A DNA stretch of 64,000 bases from Paractinoplanes ferrugineus. GTDB lineage: Bacteria > Actinomycetota > Actinomycetes > Mycobacteriales > Micromonosporaceae. The notes beneath the pieces were generated by a model. It was not told the DNA's origin. It saw only the letters and a program-made list of their open reading frames with translations, and searched no databases. Shown here in pieces: positions 8,083 to 16,106 of this stretch. How positions within the stretch are numbered: position 1 is the stretch's first letter; every line of letters starts with the position of its first letter. The translations under genes were made by a program, and so were the position numbers. The stretch lies in the NCBI RefSeq assembly GCF_016862195.1, contig NZ_BOMM01000001.1, forward strand, positions 372,001 through 436,000, written 5' to 3'.

Positions 8083-8211
8083 GATGTCTCCGTCCGCGGG
8101 AAAATTGGCTTGCGTGCGATGAAACCCATCGTCCCCTTGTGCCATTCCCGGGGACGGGCTGGCGACACGTGTCATGCGGCACGTTTTCGGAACGCAATGT
8201 TGACCCTAGAC

Positions 8212-8232
8212 CACTTATCGTAACGATAAGTG
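8212..8232. promoter_or_regulatory. 21-bp inverted repeat, probable operator
   Basis: CACTTATCGT-A-ACGATAAGTG has perfect 10-base arms around a single central base. Arms of this length with almost no loop fit a protein-binding dimer site rather than an RNA hairpin. The cognate regulator is not known. It is separated by two bases from the palindrome at 8235-8246. Confidence 0.55.
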
Positions 8233-8234
8233 AG

Positions 8235-8246
8235 GAGAGCGCTCTC
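8235..8246. promoter_or_regulatory. GAGAGCGCTCTC palindrome, LacI-family-like operator
   Basis: A perfect 12-base palindrome with a central CG and an AGCGCT core, the pattern used by many actinobacterial LacI-family repressors such as CebR. Binding is inferred from this resemblance only. Confidence 0.45.
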
Positions 8247-8319
8247 AGTTATCGAACAAGTTGCGACGTCCGTTTTGGAGACGAATACCGGGACATCGCC
8301 GTCTGCGCCCGGTGTTACC

Positions 8320-8340
8320 CCTGCTGAGCAGGTCTTTCTT
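8320..8340 (+). terminator. Possible small terminator
   Basis: CCTGC-TGA-GCAGG forms a 5-base stem with a 3-base loop and is followed by TCTTTCTT. On the plus strand this looks like a weak intrinsic terminator although no recognised gene ends here; it could end a short transcript that starts near 8230. Confidence 0.35.
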
Positions 8341-8372
8341 GGTCGCTGAGAGTAATAGTAAAGATTCTTAAA

Positions 8373-8388
8373 TGTGATTTGCCTCACA
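8373..8388. promoter_or_regulatory. Perfect Crp/GlxR-type binding site
   Basis: TGTGATTTGCCTCACA matches TGTGA-N6-TCACA in all ten fixed bases, the site bound by Crp-family regulators including actinobacterial Crp and GlxR. It lies 128 bases before the TrmH start codon. Confidence 0.6.
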
Positions 8389-8515
8389 TGCGAGAGACCT
8401 TCACGTAGATACGCAGGGTAAGGCAGACTTCTTTTTCACAGAGCGTGGGCGGCGGGTGCCGGGGAGGGCCCCGCCGCTCATTGCGTCTCCCCCCGGATGG
8501 GTAGCGTAACGGCCC

Positions 8516-9148
8516 ATGATTGCGGGCGAGGACAACTCCGTCGAGGTCGGTGTGGGCCCCTGGGTGGGCGAGTGGCCGGTCGACCCGCGTTACGACCCGG
8601 AACTGCTGGCGCAGGGTGACCGCCGCAACGTCGTGGATCGCTATCGGTATTGGCGGCGTGAGGCCGTGGTGGCCGATCTGGACACGCACCGGCACGACTT
8701 CCACGTCGCGATCGAGAACTGGCAGCACGATCTCAACATCGGCACCGTGGTGCGCAACGCCAACGCCTTCCTCGCCGCCGAGGTGCACATCGTCGGCCTG
8801 CGCAAGTGGAACCGGCGCGGGGCCATGGTCACCGATCGCTACCAGCACGTTCGGCACCACCCGACGATCGAGGAGTTCATCTGGTGGGCCGCCGCCGAGG
8901 ACCTGCCGGTGATCGGGATCGACAACCTGCCCGGCTCGCGGCCGATGGAGACGACCCGGCTGCCCCGGCGCTGCGTGCTGCTCTTCGGCCAGGAGGGGCC
9001 GGGTCTGTCGGAGCATGCCCGAGCGGCGTGCAGCCAGCTCTTCTCGATCGCCCAGTACGGCTCGACCAGATCGATAAACGCCGGGGTGGCCAGCGGGATC
9101 GCGATGCACGCCTGGATCCGGGCGCACGCCGAGCCCCCGCCCGGGTGA
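8516..9148 (+). CDS. TrmH/SpoU-family RNA methyltransferase
   Basis: 210 residues. The three SpoU motifs are visible: NIGTVVRNANAF (about 73-84, with the conserved Asn and Arg), LLFGQEGPGLS (about 157-167) and SIAQYGSTRSINAGVASGIA (about 177-196), which form the knotted SAM-binding site. The enzyme should 2'-O-methylate a ribose in tRNA or rRNA. The RNA target cannot be decided; no separate RNA-binding domain is seen, which is more like TrmL/TrmH than RlmB. The upstream region carries several operator-like sites, unusual for a housekeeping methyltransferase. Confidence 0.88.
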   Translation: MIAGEDNSVEVGVGPWVGEWPVDPRYDPELLAQGDRRNVVDRYRYWRREAVVADLDTHRHDFHVAIENWQHDLNIGTVVRNANAFLAAEVHIVGLRKWNRRGAMVTDRYQHVRHHPTIEEFIWWAAAEDLPVIGIDNLPGSRPMETTRLPRRCVLLFGQEGPGLSEHARAACSQLFSIAQYGSTRSINAGVASGIAMHAWIRAHAEPPPG

Positions 9149-9212
9149 ATTCCGCGGTTGCATCCGGGTTCTGCCGATCCGCTTGACGGCGGACCCGCGG
9201 CAGCTCACGGTT

Positions 9213-9887
9213 ATGTGTGTGGGTGTCACGCTGAGTTGCCCCAGGTGTAGTGCACAGGTTCGCAAGCCGGACCTGATGCACAGTGACTGGCGCTGTGACA
9301 ACTGCGGCGACGTCCCTCCGTTCCACGTCGCCGAGCACATCAGCGCCGAGATCGTCGACAGCATGCTGCGCCGGCCGTCGCCGGACCGGGTGCCGTTCTG
9401 GTGCCCGTGGCCGCTGCCCGCCGGCTGGATGGTCACCGGGGTCGGCTGGGCCGGCGACGATCGGCGTGGAGTGCGGGCGAGCGCGGTCTCGTGCAGCGGC
9501 CCGGAACCGCTCGGCGGCGGACTCGCCGATGTGGTCCTGATCGCCGAGCAACCGGGTGTCGGGCTGGGCACCAGATTCGCCGGTATCCCCGGTATAGACC
9601 CGGGATATCTGATCGCCGAGGCGCTGGCCGACCCCAGTGGACATGCCGGCCCGCACGCCAAGATCAAGGCGGCCGGCCACCCCACTCCACTGTGGTGCGT
9701 CAAGTCCCCGGAGGATCGAAGCGCCTACGTGAGTGAGGCCAAAGGAATGTGGCTCTATGCGGTAGCGTGGCCCGCAAGCGCGGGCTACTTCCTCGCCGAA
9801 CATGTGGTGTTGCATGATCTGGCGGAGGGGGTGCCGCCCGAGCTCGTGTACGGAGCGCCGTCGCCTTACCTCCAGGGCAGGGTCTGA
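9213..9887 (+). CDS. DUF6758-type zinc-ribbon protein
   Basis: 224 residues from ATG 9213; a TTG at 9183 and a GTG at 9219 are alternative starts. The N-terminus has two Cys pairs, CPRC and CDNC about 20 residues apart, with HSDWRC between, a likely small zinc ribbon. The remainder is a globular domain with no catalytic motif recognised, matching an actinobacterial family of unknown function that I recall as DUF6758. A hydrophobic stretch near the C-terminus (AVAWPASAGYFLAEHVVL) is buried rather than membrane type. No operon partner is evident: the next gene starts about 130 bases downstream. Confidence 0.75.
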   Translation: MCVGVTLSCPRCSAQVRKPDLMHSDWRCDNCGDVPPFHVAEHISAEIVDSMLRRPSPDRVPFWCPWPLPAGWMVTGVGWAGDDRRGVRASAVSCSGPEPLGGGLADVVLIAEQPGVGLGTRFAGIPGIDPGYLIAEALADPSGHAGPHAKIKAAGHPTPLWCVKSPEDRSAYVSEAKGMWLYAVAWPASAGYFLAEHVVLHDLAEGVPPELVYGAPSPYLQGRV

Positions 9888-10016
9888 AAACCGGCTCTGA
9901 CCTGCGGGTTAGGTATCGGCTTTTCGGTCACATTGTTCACACCGAGCGACGAAGCTGATACCGTCAGTACTGCCGCGGCGCTGACCGTCACCCGCAACCA
10001 CAGGAGAAGGCCCGCC

Positions 10017-10175
10017 ATGATCAAGAAGGTTCTCACCTGGCTTGGTATCGCGTTCTTGATCTTTTTCATTGCCTTCAATCCGAACTCGGCGGCGGACGTG
10101 TTCTCCTCCCTCGGAGGGACGATCGCCGATATTGCCCGGGGCTTCGGCCAGTTCTTCACCAACCTCGTCGCTTAG
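10017..10175 (+). CDS. Small single-pass membrane protein
   Basis: 52 residues, ATG at 10017 with a strong AGGAGAAGG ribosome site 7 bases upstream. Residues 4-22 form one hydrophobic helix; the rest is a short amphipathic, Phe-containing tail ending in FGQFFTNLVA. Codon use is like that of neighbouring genes. It ends 9 bases before the PH-domain gene, so the pair is probably cotranscribed. Function unknown; proteins of this size and form are common in actinobacteria next to membrane PH-domain genes. Confidence 0.75.
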   Translation: MIKKVLTWLGIAFLIFFIAFNPNSAADVFSSLGGTIADIARGFGQFFTNLVA

Positions 10176-10184
10176 CATCACCAC

Positions 10185-11015
10185 ATGGGTGGTCCTGCTG
10201 AGCCGCACGAGCCTCGAAGCGAGGGTGCTGGGCGCCCCCGCGACGAGGACGACGAGAACTTCGGTTTTCGCTACGAGGACGATGTCGATCCTGACTACGC
10301 CAGGCGGCGTGCCTATTCGGACGGTCCCGGTTTCTCGCCGGACGCCGGATTCAACCCCGACGCGGGTTATGCCGACCCGGGCGAATACGAGCCGCCCCTC
10401 ATCACCGAGGAAGAGCTAGCCGGTCTAGGCCCCGAAGGTGGCGGCGGCGGACCTCGGCGGGTGCTCCCGCTCGAGGACGAGCCGACCACTCTGGTCGCCC
10501 GCTATCTCTTCCCGACCGAGCGTTACCGCGGCGAGTGGAAGCGGCACTGGATCCATCTGTCCACACCGCTGGGCATCGGCGCCGGTGCGACCCTCCTGCT
10601 GGGATACCTCGCCGGCTTCCTGACCCGCCAAAATGTCGACGGCCTGGTCACGGTGGCGGTGCTGATCTGGCTGGGCGTCATCGGCTGGGTCGCCTGGAAG
10701 GTCTTCGACTGGTATTTCGACAGGTTCATCCTGACCAACAAGCGGGTGATGGTCGTCAACGGCATCATCACCCGACGGGTGGCCATGATGCCGCTTCTGC
10801 GGGTGACCGACATGAAATACGAGCAGTCCGCCCTGGGCCGGATGCTCAGCTACGGCACGTTCGTGCTCGAGTCGGCCGGCCAGGACCAGGCGCTCCGCGA
10901 GGTCAAGCACCTGCCCAACCCCAACGAGCTCTACCTGCGAGTCGTCGAGGAGATGTACGAACCGCAGGCCGTCGAAGCCCGCCTGGGCAAGGACGGCGAC
11001 GGCGACGACGCCTGA
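10185..11015 (+). CDS. PH-domain (bPH2/YdbT-like) membrane protein
   Basis: 276 residues. An acidic, disordered N-terminal part (about 1-100) is rich in Asp, Glu and Pro. It is followed by two transmembrane helices (about 127-150 and 155-178) and a bacterial PH-like domain of the bPH2 type (about 178-255) with the conserved YFDRFILTNKRV and MPLLRVTDMKYEQS segments. Such proteins sit in the cytoplasmic membrane with the PH fold inside; they are implicated in envelope stress and lipid organisation but no single activity is known. The coding start follows the 52-residue membrane protein by 9 bases. Confidence 0.85.
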   Translation: MGGPAEPHEPRSEGAGRPRDEDDENFGFRYEDDVDPDYARRRAYSDGPGFSPDAGFNPDAGYADPGEYEPPLITEEELAGLGPEGGGGGPRRVLPLEDEPTTLVARYLFPTERYRGEWKRHWIHLSTPLGIGAGATLLLGYLAGFLTRQNVDGLVTVAVLIWLGVIGWVAWKVFDWYFDRFILTNKRVMVVNGIITRRVAMMPLLRVTDMKYEQSALGRMLSYGTFVLESAGQDQALREVKHLPNPNELYLRVVEEMYEPQAVEARLGKDGDGDDA

Positions 11016-11088
11016 CAAATTGACTCTGTGACCAAGTGATCTGGTCTCCGCCCGGTCGCGCCTTGTGCGCGGCCGGTAGCGTTTTCGG

Positions 11089-11943
11089 GTGACCTCTATC
11101 GACCTGCACTGCCACTCGACCGCCAGCGACGGCACCCTCACCCCCGCGCAACTGGTCACCGCGGGAGCCGCAGCCGGCCTCGACGTCATGGCGATCACCG
11201 ATCACGACACCACCGGGGGCTGGGCCGAGGCGGCCGCGGGCCGGCCGGCGGGGCTCACCCTCGTGCGTGGTGCGGAGTTGTCCTGCCGCTGGTCCGGGGG
11301 CGAGGGCTACCCGATCGCGCTGCACCTGCTCGCCTACCTCTTCGACCCGGCCGAGCCCCGGCTCGCGGCCGATCTCGCCGCCCTCCGGGAAGATCGCGAA
11401 CAGCGCGCCGAGAAGATCGTGACGAAACTGCGTGCCGACGGGGTGCCGATCAGCTGGGAAGAAGTGCACGGCTACGCGGCGGGCGGCTCGGTCGGCCGGC
11501 CGCACATCGCCCAGGCGCTGATCCGGGCCGGTCTGGTCAACACGACCAACGAGGCGTTCGCCTCCCGCTGGCTGGGGGCGCGCTACTTCGTACCAAAAAA
11601 TGATCTTGATGTTTTCGAGGCCGTGCGGGCGGTCCGGGAAGCCGGTGGGGTCGCGGTCTTCGCGCATCCCCGGGCCACCGTGCGCGGGCGGGTGGTGCCG
11701 GACCGGCTGGTCGCCGAACTCGCCGAGGCCGGCCTCTTCGGACTCGAGGCCGACCACGAGGACCACACGCCCATCGAGCGGGCCCACGTGCGGGCCCTGG
11801 CGGAAGACCTCGGTCTGGTGGTCACCGGTTCGTCCGACTTCCACGGCACGCACAAGACGGTCAAGCTGGGTGCGTTCCGCACGGCGCTTGAGGCGTACGA
11901 GAAAATCGTGTCCGCCGCGACCGGAGTGCCGGTCCTGGGGTGA
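11089..11943 (+). CDS. PHP-domain phosphoesterase
   Basis: 284 residues from GTG 11089. The metal-binding PHP motifs are intact: DLHCHSTASDG (residues 5-15), AITDHDT (37-43), a His in LHLLAYLF, VFAHP in the middle and SSDFHG near 250. These form a trinuclear metal site. Relatives include E. coli RNase AM (YciV/TrpH), which releases nucleotides from the 5' end of short RNAs and acts on pAp. The same role is likely here but not proven. It precedes marC by 51 bases on the same strand. Confidence 0.88.
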   Translation: MTSIDLHCHSTASDGTLTPAQLVTAGAAAGLDVMAITDHDTTGGWAEAAAGRPAGLTLVRGAELSCRWSGGEGYPIALHLLAYLFDPAEPRLAADLAALREDREQRAEKIVTKLRADGVPISWEEVHGYAAGGSVGRPHIAQALIRAGLVNTTNEAFASRWLGARYFVPKNDLDVFEAVRAVREAGGVAVFAHPRATVRGRVVPDRLVAELAEAGLFGLEADHEDHTPIERAHVRALAEDLGLVVTGSSDFHGTHKTVKLGAFRTALEAYEKIVSAATGVPVLG

Positions 11944-11994
11944 CGCTGGACGCACCAGCCTGCGCGCGGGACCCGATCCCCATACCTTGTTCGG

Positions 11995-12618
11995 GTGAAT
12001 CTGAAGTTCCTCGGTGAGGTCTACGTGACCCTGCTGGTCATCGTCGACCCGCCCGGCATGGTGCCGGTGTTCCTGGCGCTGACCGGAGCCATGCCCGCCC
12101 GCCAGCGGATGAAAGCGGGCACGCAGGCGGTGCTGCTCGCCCTCGGCGTCATCGTCGGCTTCGCGGTGGCCGGGCAGACGCTGCTCGACTATCTGCACGT
12201 CCAACTGCCCGCGCTGCAAGGCGCCGGTGGTCTGCTGCTCGTCCTGGTCGCGCTCCAACTGCTCACCGGCAAGGCCGACGAGACGGAGGCGCAGGGCCAG
12301 ACCACCAACGTCGCGCTCGTGCCGATCGGAACCCCGCTGCTGGCCGGGCCGGGCGCGATCGTCGCGACAATGCTTTTCGTACGCCGGGCCGAGGGCCTGG
12401 GCGAGTACGCCGTGATCGGCATCGGCATCCTCCTGGTGATGCTGACCGTCTGGTTGGTGCTGCGGTTCTCCGGGGGGATCGTCAAACTGCTCCGCCCGGC
12501 CGGTATCGAGGTGCTGACCCGCATCGCCGGCCTGCTCCTGGCGGCCATCGCCGTACAGCTGATCGCCGACGCCGTCGACGCGTTCGTGGAGCTCTACGCG
12601 GCGGCCTTCGCGGCCTGA
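11995..12618 (+). CDS. MarC-family integral membrane protein
   Basis: 207 residues from GTG 11995. Six hydrophobic segments span the length. The conserved MarC signatures are present: IVDPPGMVPVFLALT near 18-32 and a PIGTPLLAGPGAIV segment near 105-118, with the matching second-half repeat. The family was once linked to multiple antibiotic resistance, but that was not confirmed and its function remains unknown. It probably shares a transcript with the upstream PHP gene. Confidence 0.87.
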   Translation: MNLKFLGEVYVTLLVIVDPPGMVPVFLALTGAMPARQRMKAGTQAVLLALGVIVGFAVAGQTLLDYLHVQLPALQGAGGLLLVLVALQLLTGKADETEAQGQTTNVALVPIGTPLLAGPGAIVATMLFVRRAEGLGEYAVIGIGILLVMLTVWLVLRFSGGIVKLLRPAGIEVLTRIAGLLLAAIAVQLIADAVDAFVELYAAAFAA

Positions 12619-12652
12619 GATTCTTGTCGGAGGGTGCTGGCAGGATTACCCC

Positions 12653-13528
12653 GTGGCTTCCACCCGACCCCGCACCGCGGTTCCCGAGCAGCTCGGCTTC
12701 GACGGCATGCCCGAGCGGCTGTTCGTCTGCACCCCGAGCAAGCTCGGCAGCTTCGCCGACTGCCCCCGGCGCTACCGCTATTCCTACGTCGACCGCCCCA
12801 CCCCGCCCAAGGGACCGCCCTGGGCGCACAACTCGCTGGGCGCCAGCGTCCACACCGCCTTGAAGAACTGGTATGCCCTGCCGACCGACCGCCGAGCCCC
12901 CGGCGCGCTGCCGAGCCTGCTCAAGTCGACCTGGGTGCGCGAGGGCTACCGCGACGCCGATCAGGAGCGGGCGACCTTCCAGACGGCGCTGCAGTGGCTC
13001 GAGTCCTACGTCGCCACCCTCGACCCGGCTGAGGAGCCCCTCGGCGTCGAACGGGTGGTCGCCACCAAGACGGCGGTGCTCGCCTTCAACGGCCGCGCCG
13101 ACCGCATCGACTCCCGTGCCGGCGACAACGGTGCCGAGGCGGTGATCGTCGACTACAAGACCGGCCGCTCCGGCCTCGACGCCGACGACGCCCGCGGCTC
13201 GATGGCGCTGGCGCTCTACGCGTGGGCGGCGCAGCGGGTCTTCCGCCGACCGTGCTACCGCGTCGAGCTCCACCACCTGCCCACCGGCACGGTGGCCGCC
13301 CATGACCACACCGAGGAGTCCCTGGCCCGCCAGGTCCGCCGGGCGGAAGACACGGCCCGCGACATCATGGCCGCCGAGAAGGCGGTCGCGGCCGGTGCCG
13401 ACCCCGACGCGGAGTTCCCCCCCAATCCAGGCTCGCTGTGCAGCTGGTGCGACTTCCGCCGCTCCTGCCCGGCCGGCGCGGAGGCCCCGGCCAAGGAGCC
13501 TTGGACGGCAGTCGACCGCCTGGGCTAG
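12653..13528 (+). CDS. PD-(D/E)XK nuclease with Fe-S cluster motif (RecB/AddB-like)
   Basis: 291 residues from GTG 12653. The nuclease core shows the catalytic Asp and the E/DxK set in VIVDYKTG, with an upstream Asp in FNGRADRID and the helix SMALALYAWAA that follows the site. Four cysteines, one in SFADCPRRY near the N-terminus and three in C-SW-C-DFRRS-C near the C-terminus, match the 4Fe-4S staple of AddB/Cas4-type nucleases. This is a free-standing RecB-family exonuclease domain, common in actinobacteria, acting on DNA ends; its partner is unknown. The gene stands between marC and a convergent MpaB gene. Confidence 0.88.
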   Translation: MASTRPRTAVPEQLGFDGMPERLFVCTPSKLGSFADCPRRYRYSYVDRPTPPKGPPWAHNSLGASVHTALKNWYALPTDRRAPGALPSLLKSTWVREGYRDADQERATFQTALQWLESYVATLDPAEEPLGVERVVATKTAVLAFNGRADRIDSRAGDNGAEAVIVDYKTGRSGLDADDARGSMALALYAWAAQRVFRRPCYRVELHHLPTGTVAAHDHTEESLARQVRRAEDTARDIMAAEKAVAAGADPDAEFPPNPGSLCSWCDFRRSCPAGAEAPAKEPWTAVDRLG

Positions 13529-13583
13529 CAGCGCGGCCCGCCTTCGCTTGCTTTCGCCCGGCGGCTTACCTGCGGGGCTGCTC

Positions 13584-13641
13584 GCTTTCGTGCGGCGCTG
13601 CTTGCGGCGGGCAGCTTTCGTGCGGCGCTGCTTGCGGCGGG
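13584..13641 (+). repeat. Two tandem 28-base repeats, 30-base period
   Basis: A 28-base unit at 13584-13611 is repeated exactly at 13614-13641 in the gap between the convergent nuclease and MpaB genes. An earlier partial copy precedes it. Low-complexity G/C-rich sequence; no coding or structural role is evident. Confidence 0.7.
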
Positions 13642-13659
13642 GCGCTTATGGCTGGGCGC

Positions 13660-14520
13660 TCAGGCCCGAGCGGCGGCGGCTCGGGCCAGGGCGGCTTCGC
13701 GGATGGGGGCGACGCGCAGGCTTCGGGGGACCGTGGCCAGGACGGTGGAGAGCAGGAAGCGCAGGCTCCGGGCCGACAGGTCGGCGGTCAGGTCGGTGGT
13801 GGGCCAGCCCAGGCCGCCGTAGAGGCGACGCGCCCACGGCGGCAGCAGGGCCAGCGCCGTCGCGGCTATGCCGGTGTAGGCCCAACGGGTCGGGCCCAGT
13901 GTCAGACCGAGGCGGAAGGCGCGGCTGCCCCAATTCTCCGGCACCGATGGCACCGTCAGGAACATGGCGGTCTCCACGCCGGCCTTGGTCAGGGCCAGGT
14001 CGGGCAGAATCTTCGCGTAGTAGTCGGCGGTCTCGTCGGCGGTGGTCGGGACCGTGGCCGGGTCGATGCCCATCAGCTCGGCGGCTTTGAGCTGCTCGGT
14101 GTAGTAGCCGTCGACCTCGGCCGGGGTCAGGCGCACGCCCGCCCGTAACGCTGTGGTCAGGAACGACTCGACCTCGGTCACGTGCACCCAGCGCAGCAGG
14201 TCGGGCTCGTCGATGCGGAAGAGCTCGCCGGTGCGCGGGTCGGTGGCCCGCATCCGGGCGTGCATGCGACGCACTCGCAGCGCGGCGGCCTCGGCTTCCG
14301 CGGTGGTGCCCCAGATGACCGTGCCCACGTAATTGGACGTGCGGCTCAACCGGCCCCACGGGTCGGCCCGATAGTGGGAATTCTGCGCGACGGCCGCGAC
14401 CGCGCGCGGGTGCAGTGCCTGAAGATAGAGCGAGCGGAGCCCGCCCAACATGAGGATCGGATCCTGATGCAGTTTCCAGGTGACCGAGCTCGGCCCGAAC
14501 AACCCGACGTCCTCACTCAT
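13660..14520 (-). CDS. MpaB-family oxygenase (DUF2236, latex-clearing-protein-like)
   Basis: 286 residues, ATG at 14518-14520. The N-terminal W-KLHQDP, followed by RSLYLQALHPRAVAAVAQNS with conserved His, is the family's heme-side signature; a second conserved stretch is WVHVTEVESFL near 114-124. Characterised members (Streptomyces MpaB, Lcp) are b-type heme oxygenases acting on hydrocarbons or natural products. A Leu/Pro-rich hydrophobic segment (about 216-245) may associate with the membrane. The substrate is unknown, and the cluster context (a convergent nuclease, an upstream Fur gene) does not suggest one. Confidence 0.82.
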   Translation of the reverse strand: MSEDVGLFGPSSVTWKLHQDPILMLGGLRSLYLQALHPRAVAAVAQNSHYRADPWGRLSRTSNYVGTVIWGTTAEAEAAALRVRRMHARMRATDPRTGELFRIDEPDLLRWVHVTEVESFLTTALRAGVRLTPAEVDGYYTEQLKAAELMGIDPATVPTTADETADYYAKILPDLALTKAGVETAMFLTVPSVPENWGSRAFRLGLTLGPTRWAYTGIAATALALLPPWARRLYGGLGWPTTDLTADLSARSLRFLLSTVLATVPRSLRVAPIREAALARAAAARA

Positions 14521-14589
14521 GAGATCCAGGTTGCCACGGAAACCGGGGAAACTTGAACCCGTTCAGAAACGGCCCCCCGCGGGAGCGTC

Positions 14590-15024
14590 TCAGCCGGTCG
14601 CCTCGGCCCGCCGACGGGCCTGACACGCAGGGCAAAGTCCCCAGAATGTGACCTCGGCCTCGTCCACCTCGAAACCGTGCCCGCTGCCCGGGGAGAGACA
14701 CGGCCGCTCGCCGACCGCGCAGTCGACGTCCGCGATCTCCCCGCAGCCACGGCAGACGATGTGGTGGTGGTTGTCGCCGACGCGGGCCTCGAAGCGGGCG
14801 GGACTGCCGGCCGGTTCGAGGCGGCGGGCGAGGCCGGCCCGGGACAGTGCACCGAGCACGTCGTAGACGGCCTGGGTGGAGACCGAGTCGAGGCGGGTGC
14901 GGACCTGGCGGGCGATGTCGTCGACCTCGAGATGGCCGCCCCCGGTGAGGACTTCCAACACGGCGAGGCGCGGCTTGGTCACCCGCAGACCATGTTCGCG
15001 CAGCAAGTCTTCGCCGGTGGACAT
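14590..15024 (-). CDS. Fur-family metal/redox regulator
   Basis: 144 residues from ATG 15022-15024; the frame continues upstream to 15093 but the extra residues are unlike the family. The winged-helix DNA-binding half is residues 1-80 (GLRVTKPRLAVLEVL). The metal half has HHHIVCRGCG near 85-94, with a Cys pair, and a second pair CPAC near the C-terminus, so a structural zinc is likely. Members regulate iron uptake, oxidative stress or zinc, acting as DNA-binding repressors. No catalase or transporter gene is adjacent, so the regulon cannot be inferred. It sits divergent from the membrane gene at 15158. Confidence 0.88.
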   Translation of the reverse strand: MSTGEDLLREHGLRVTKPRLAVLEVLTGGGHLEVDDIARQVRTRLDSVSTQAVYDVLGALSRAGLARRLEPAGSPARFEARVGDNHHHIVCRGCGEIADVDCAVGERPCLSPGSGHGFEVDEAEVTFWGLCPACQARRRAEATG

Positions 15025-15157
15025 TTCTCCATGACAACACGGTTCTCGGGAAACCCCAAGTGAACCGGATCGGGCGACTGGGCGTAAGCGCACACAGCGG
15101 ATGCTTGCGCCGTCAGATACTTCTAAGCTGACGGTCCGACATGATCAAGGAGGCGTC

Positions 15158-15625
15158 TTGTTCGACCAGGTGAATGGCCTGCCGGTGCACGCGTTGGTGC
15201 TGCATGCGGCGGTCGTCTTCGTTCCGCTGCTGGCATTGGGCGCCATCGTGTACGCGCTGGTCGCCAAGTGGCGCCCGAAGATCAGCTGGGCCTTGGTGCT
15301 GCTGTCGATCGCCGCGCCGGTCTCGACCTTCGTCGCGAAGGAGTCCGGCGAGAAGCTCTACGACCGGCTGATCAGCCAGGGGCTCAAGGGCAAGGGCAAG
15401 GAGATCCTCGACAACCACATGAATTTCGGCTCGACGACTTTCTGGCTGTCGCTGGCTCTGGGCGTGGCGAGCATCGTCATGGTCGTCCTGACCGGCCGTG
15501 GCGCCCTGCCCAAGATCGCCGAGTGGGCCCTGGCCGCGGTCATGGTCGTGCTGGCCGTGCTGTCCGGCTACTACGTCTTCCGGACCGGCGACGCCGGCGC
15601 TACCGCCGTGTGGGGCCAGTACTAG
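15158..15625 (+). CDS. DUF2231-like four-helix membrane protein
   Basis: 155 residues from TTG 15158, chosen because a perfect AAGGAGG lies 4-5 bases upstream; an ATG-initiated longer frame from 15101 lacks a comparable site. Four transmembrane segments (about 12-34, 40-58, 92-110, 120-142) and the N-terminal PVHALVLHAAVVFVPLL, with two His, match DUF2231 proteins. These His residues may bind heme or metal, as proposed for the family, but no biochemical role is known. Divergent from the Fur regulator, so it may be under its control. Confidence 0.82.
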   Translation: MFDQVNGLPVHALVLHAAVVFVPLLALGAIVYALVAKWRPKISWALVLLSIAAPVSTFVAKESGEKLYDRLISQGLKGKGKEILDNHMNFGSTTFWLSLALGVASIVMVVLTGRGALPKIAEWALAAVMVVLAVLSGYYVFRTGDAGATAVWGQY

Positions 15626-15716
15626 AGGGCGCGTCACCCGGCCGCTGAGGGGGCGGCCGGGTGACGGGGTCTTCTGGAACGGGGCGTCCAGCAGCGTGGC
15701 GTCCAGCGGCGTGTGC

Positions 15717-16049
15717 CTAGAACAGGGCTCGAGCACAGAGCAGGCAGATCAGGATGATCGCGATCGCCCCGGCTACCAGGCCCACCCCGTAGGTCACCGT
15801 GCGCGCTGAGCCCTCGGCCTCGTCCAGCGCGTCCATGTCCTGTGCGGGCAGCGCGCGGGGCGGCGGAGGCGGTGAGAACGTCGGCGGGCGCCATCCCGGG
15901 TGGGGCGGCGGTGCCTGCGGCGGGCCTGAATAGTCGCTGCCAGGGCTGGGCGTGGGCGCCGGGCGCGGGTCGGGTTGGGCGGACGACGGGTCGGGCCGCT
16001 GCCAGTACGCGTCGTCGTCCGGGACGCCGGTGGGGGAGCTCACGTTCAC
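15717..16049 (-). CDS. Small Pro-rich tail-anchored membrane protein
   Basis: 110 residues from GTG 16047-16049; the frame is open upstream but that region overlaps the 58-residue gene on the other strand. Residues 1-75 are Pro/Asp-rich and disordered. A single hydrophobic helix (about 84-106) ends close to the C-terminus. This is the topology of a tail-anchored protein with the disordered part in the cytoplasm. Function unknown. Confidence 0.7.
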   Translation of the reverse strand: MNVSSPTGVPDDDAYWQRPDPSSAQPDPRPAPTPSPGSDYSGPPQAPPPHPGWRPPTFSPPPPPRALPAQDMDALDEAEGSARTVTYGVGLVAGAIAIILICLLCARALF

Positions 16050-16106
16050 CGACGGTACAGCCGAAGGGGGAAGACGGCCGCAGCGGCGCGGCTTACCCTC
16101 TAAGCC

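Larger units (their letters stand above)
8083..8515. other. 433-base gene-free interval rich in operator-like elements
   Basis: No convincing gene lies between trxA (minus) and the TrmH gene (plus). The 8200-8440 part is clearly more AT-rich than its surroundings. It contains a 21-base inverted repeat (8212-8232), a 12-base palindrome (8235-8246), a short hairpin followed by a T-rich tract (8320-8340) and a perfect Crp-type site (8373-8388). Two short open frames (8139-8327 plus, 8172-8387 minus) lack good codon use and ribosome sites. A small RNA running from about 8230 to 8340 is possible but unproven. Confidence 0.6.

Noticed and set aside
5692..8223. An 843-codon plus-strand open frame across the intein gene and thioredoxin
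   Set aside because: Composed of Arg/Gly/Asp-rich text antisense to well-supported genes. No motif and no ribosome site.
8139..8327. 62-codon plus-strand frame in the operator-rich interval
   Set aside because: Third positions are not G/C-biased, no ribosome site and no recognisable motif. The hairpin at its 3' end may belong to a non-coding transcript instead.
8172..8387. 71-codon minus-strand frame in the same interval
   Set aside because: Low-GC sequence with poor codon bias; the frame crosses the Crp-type site and the hairpin.
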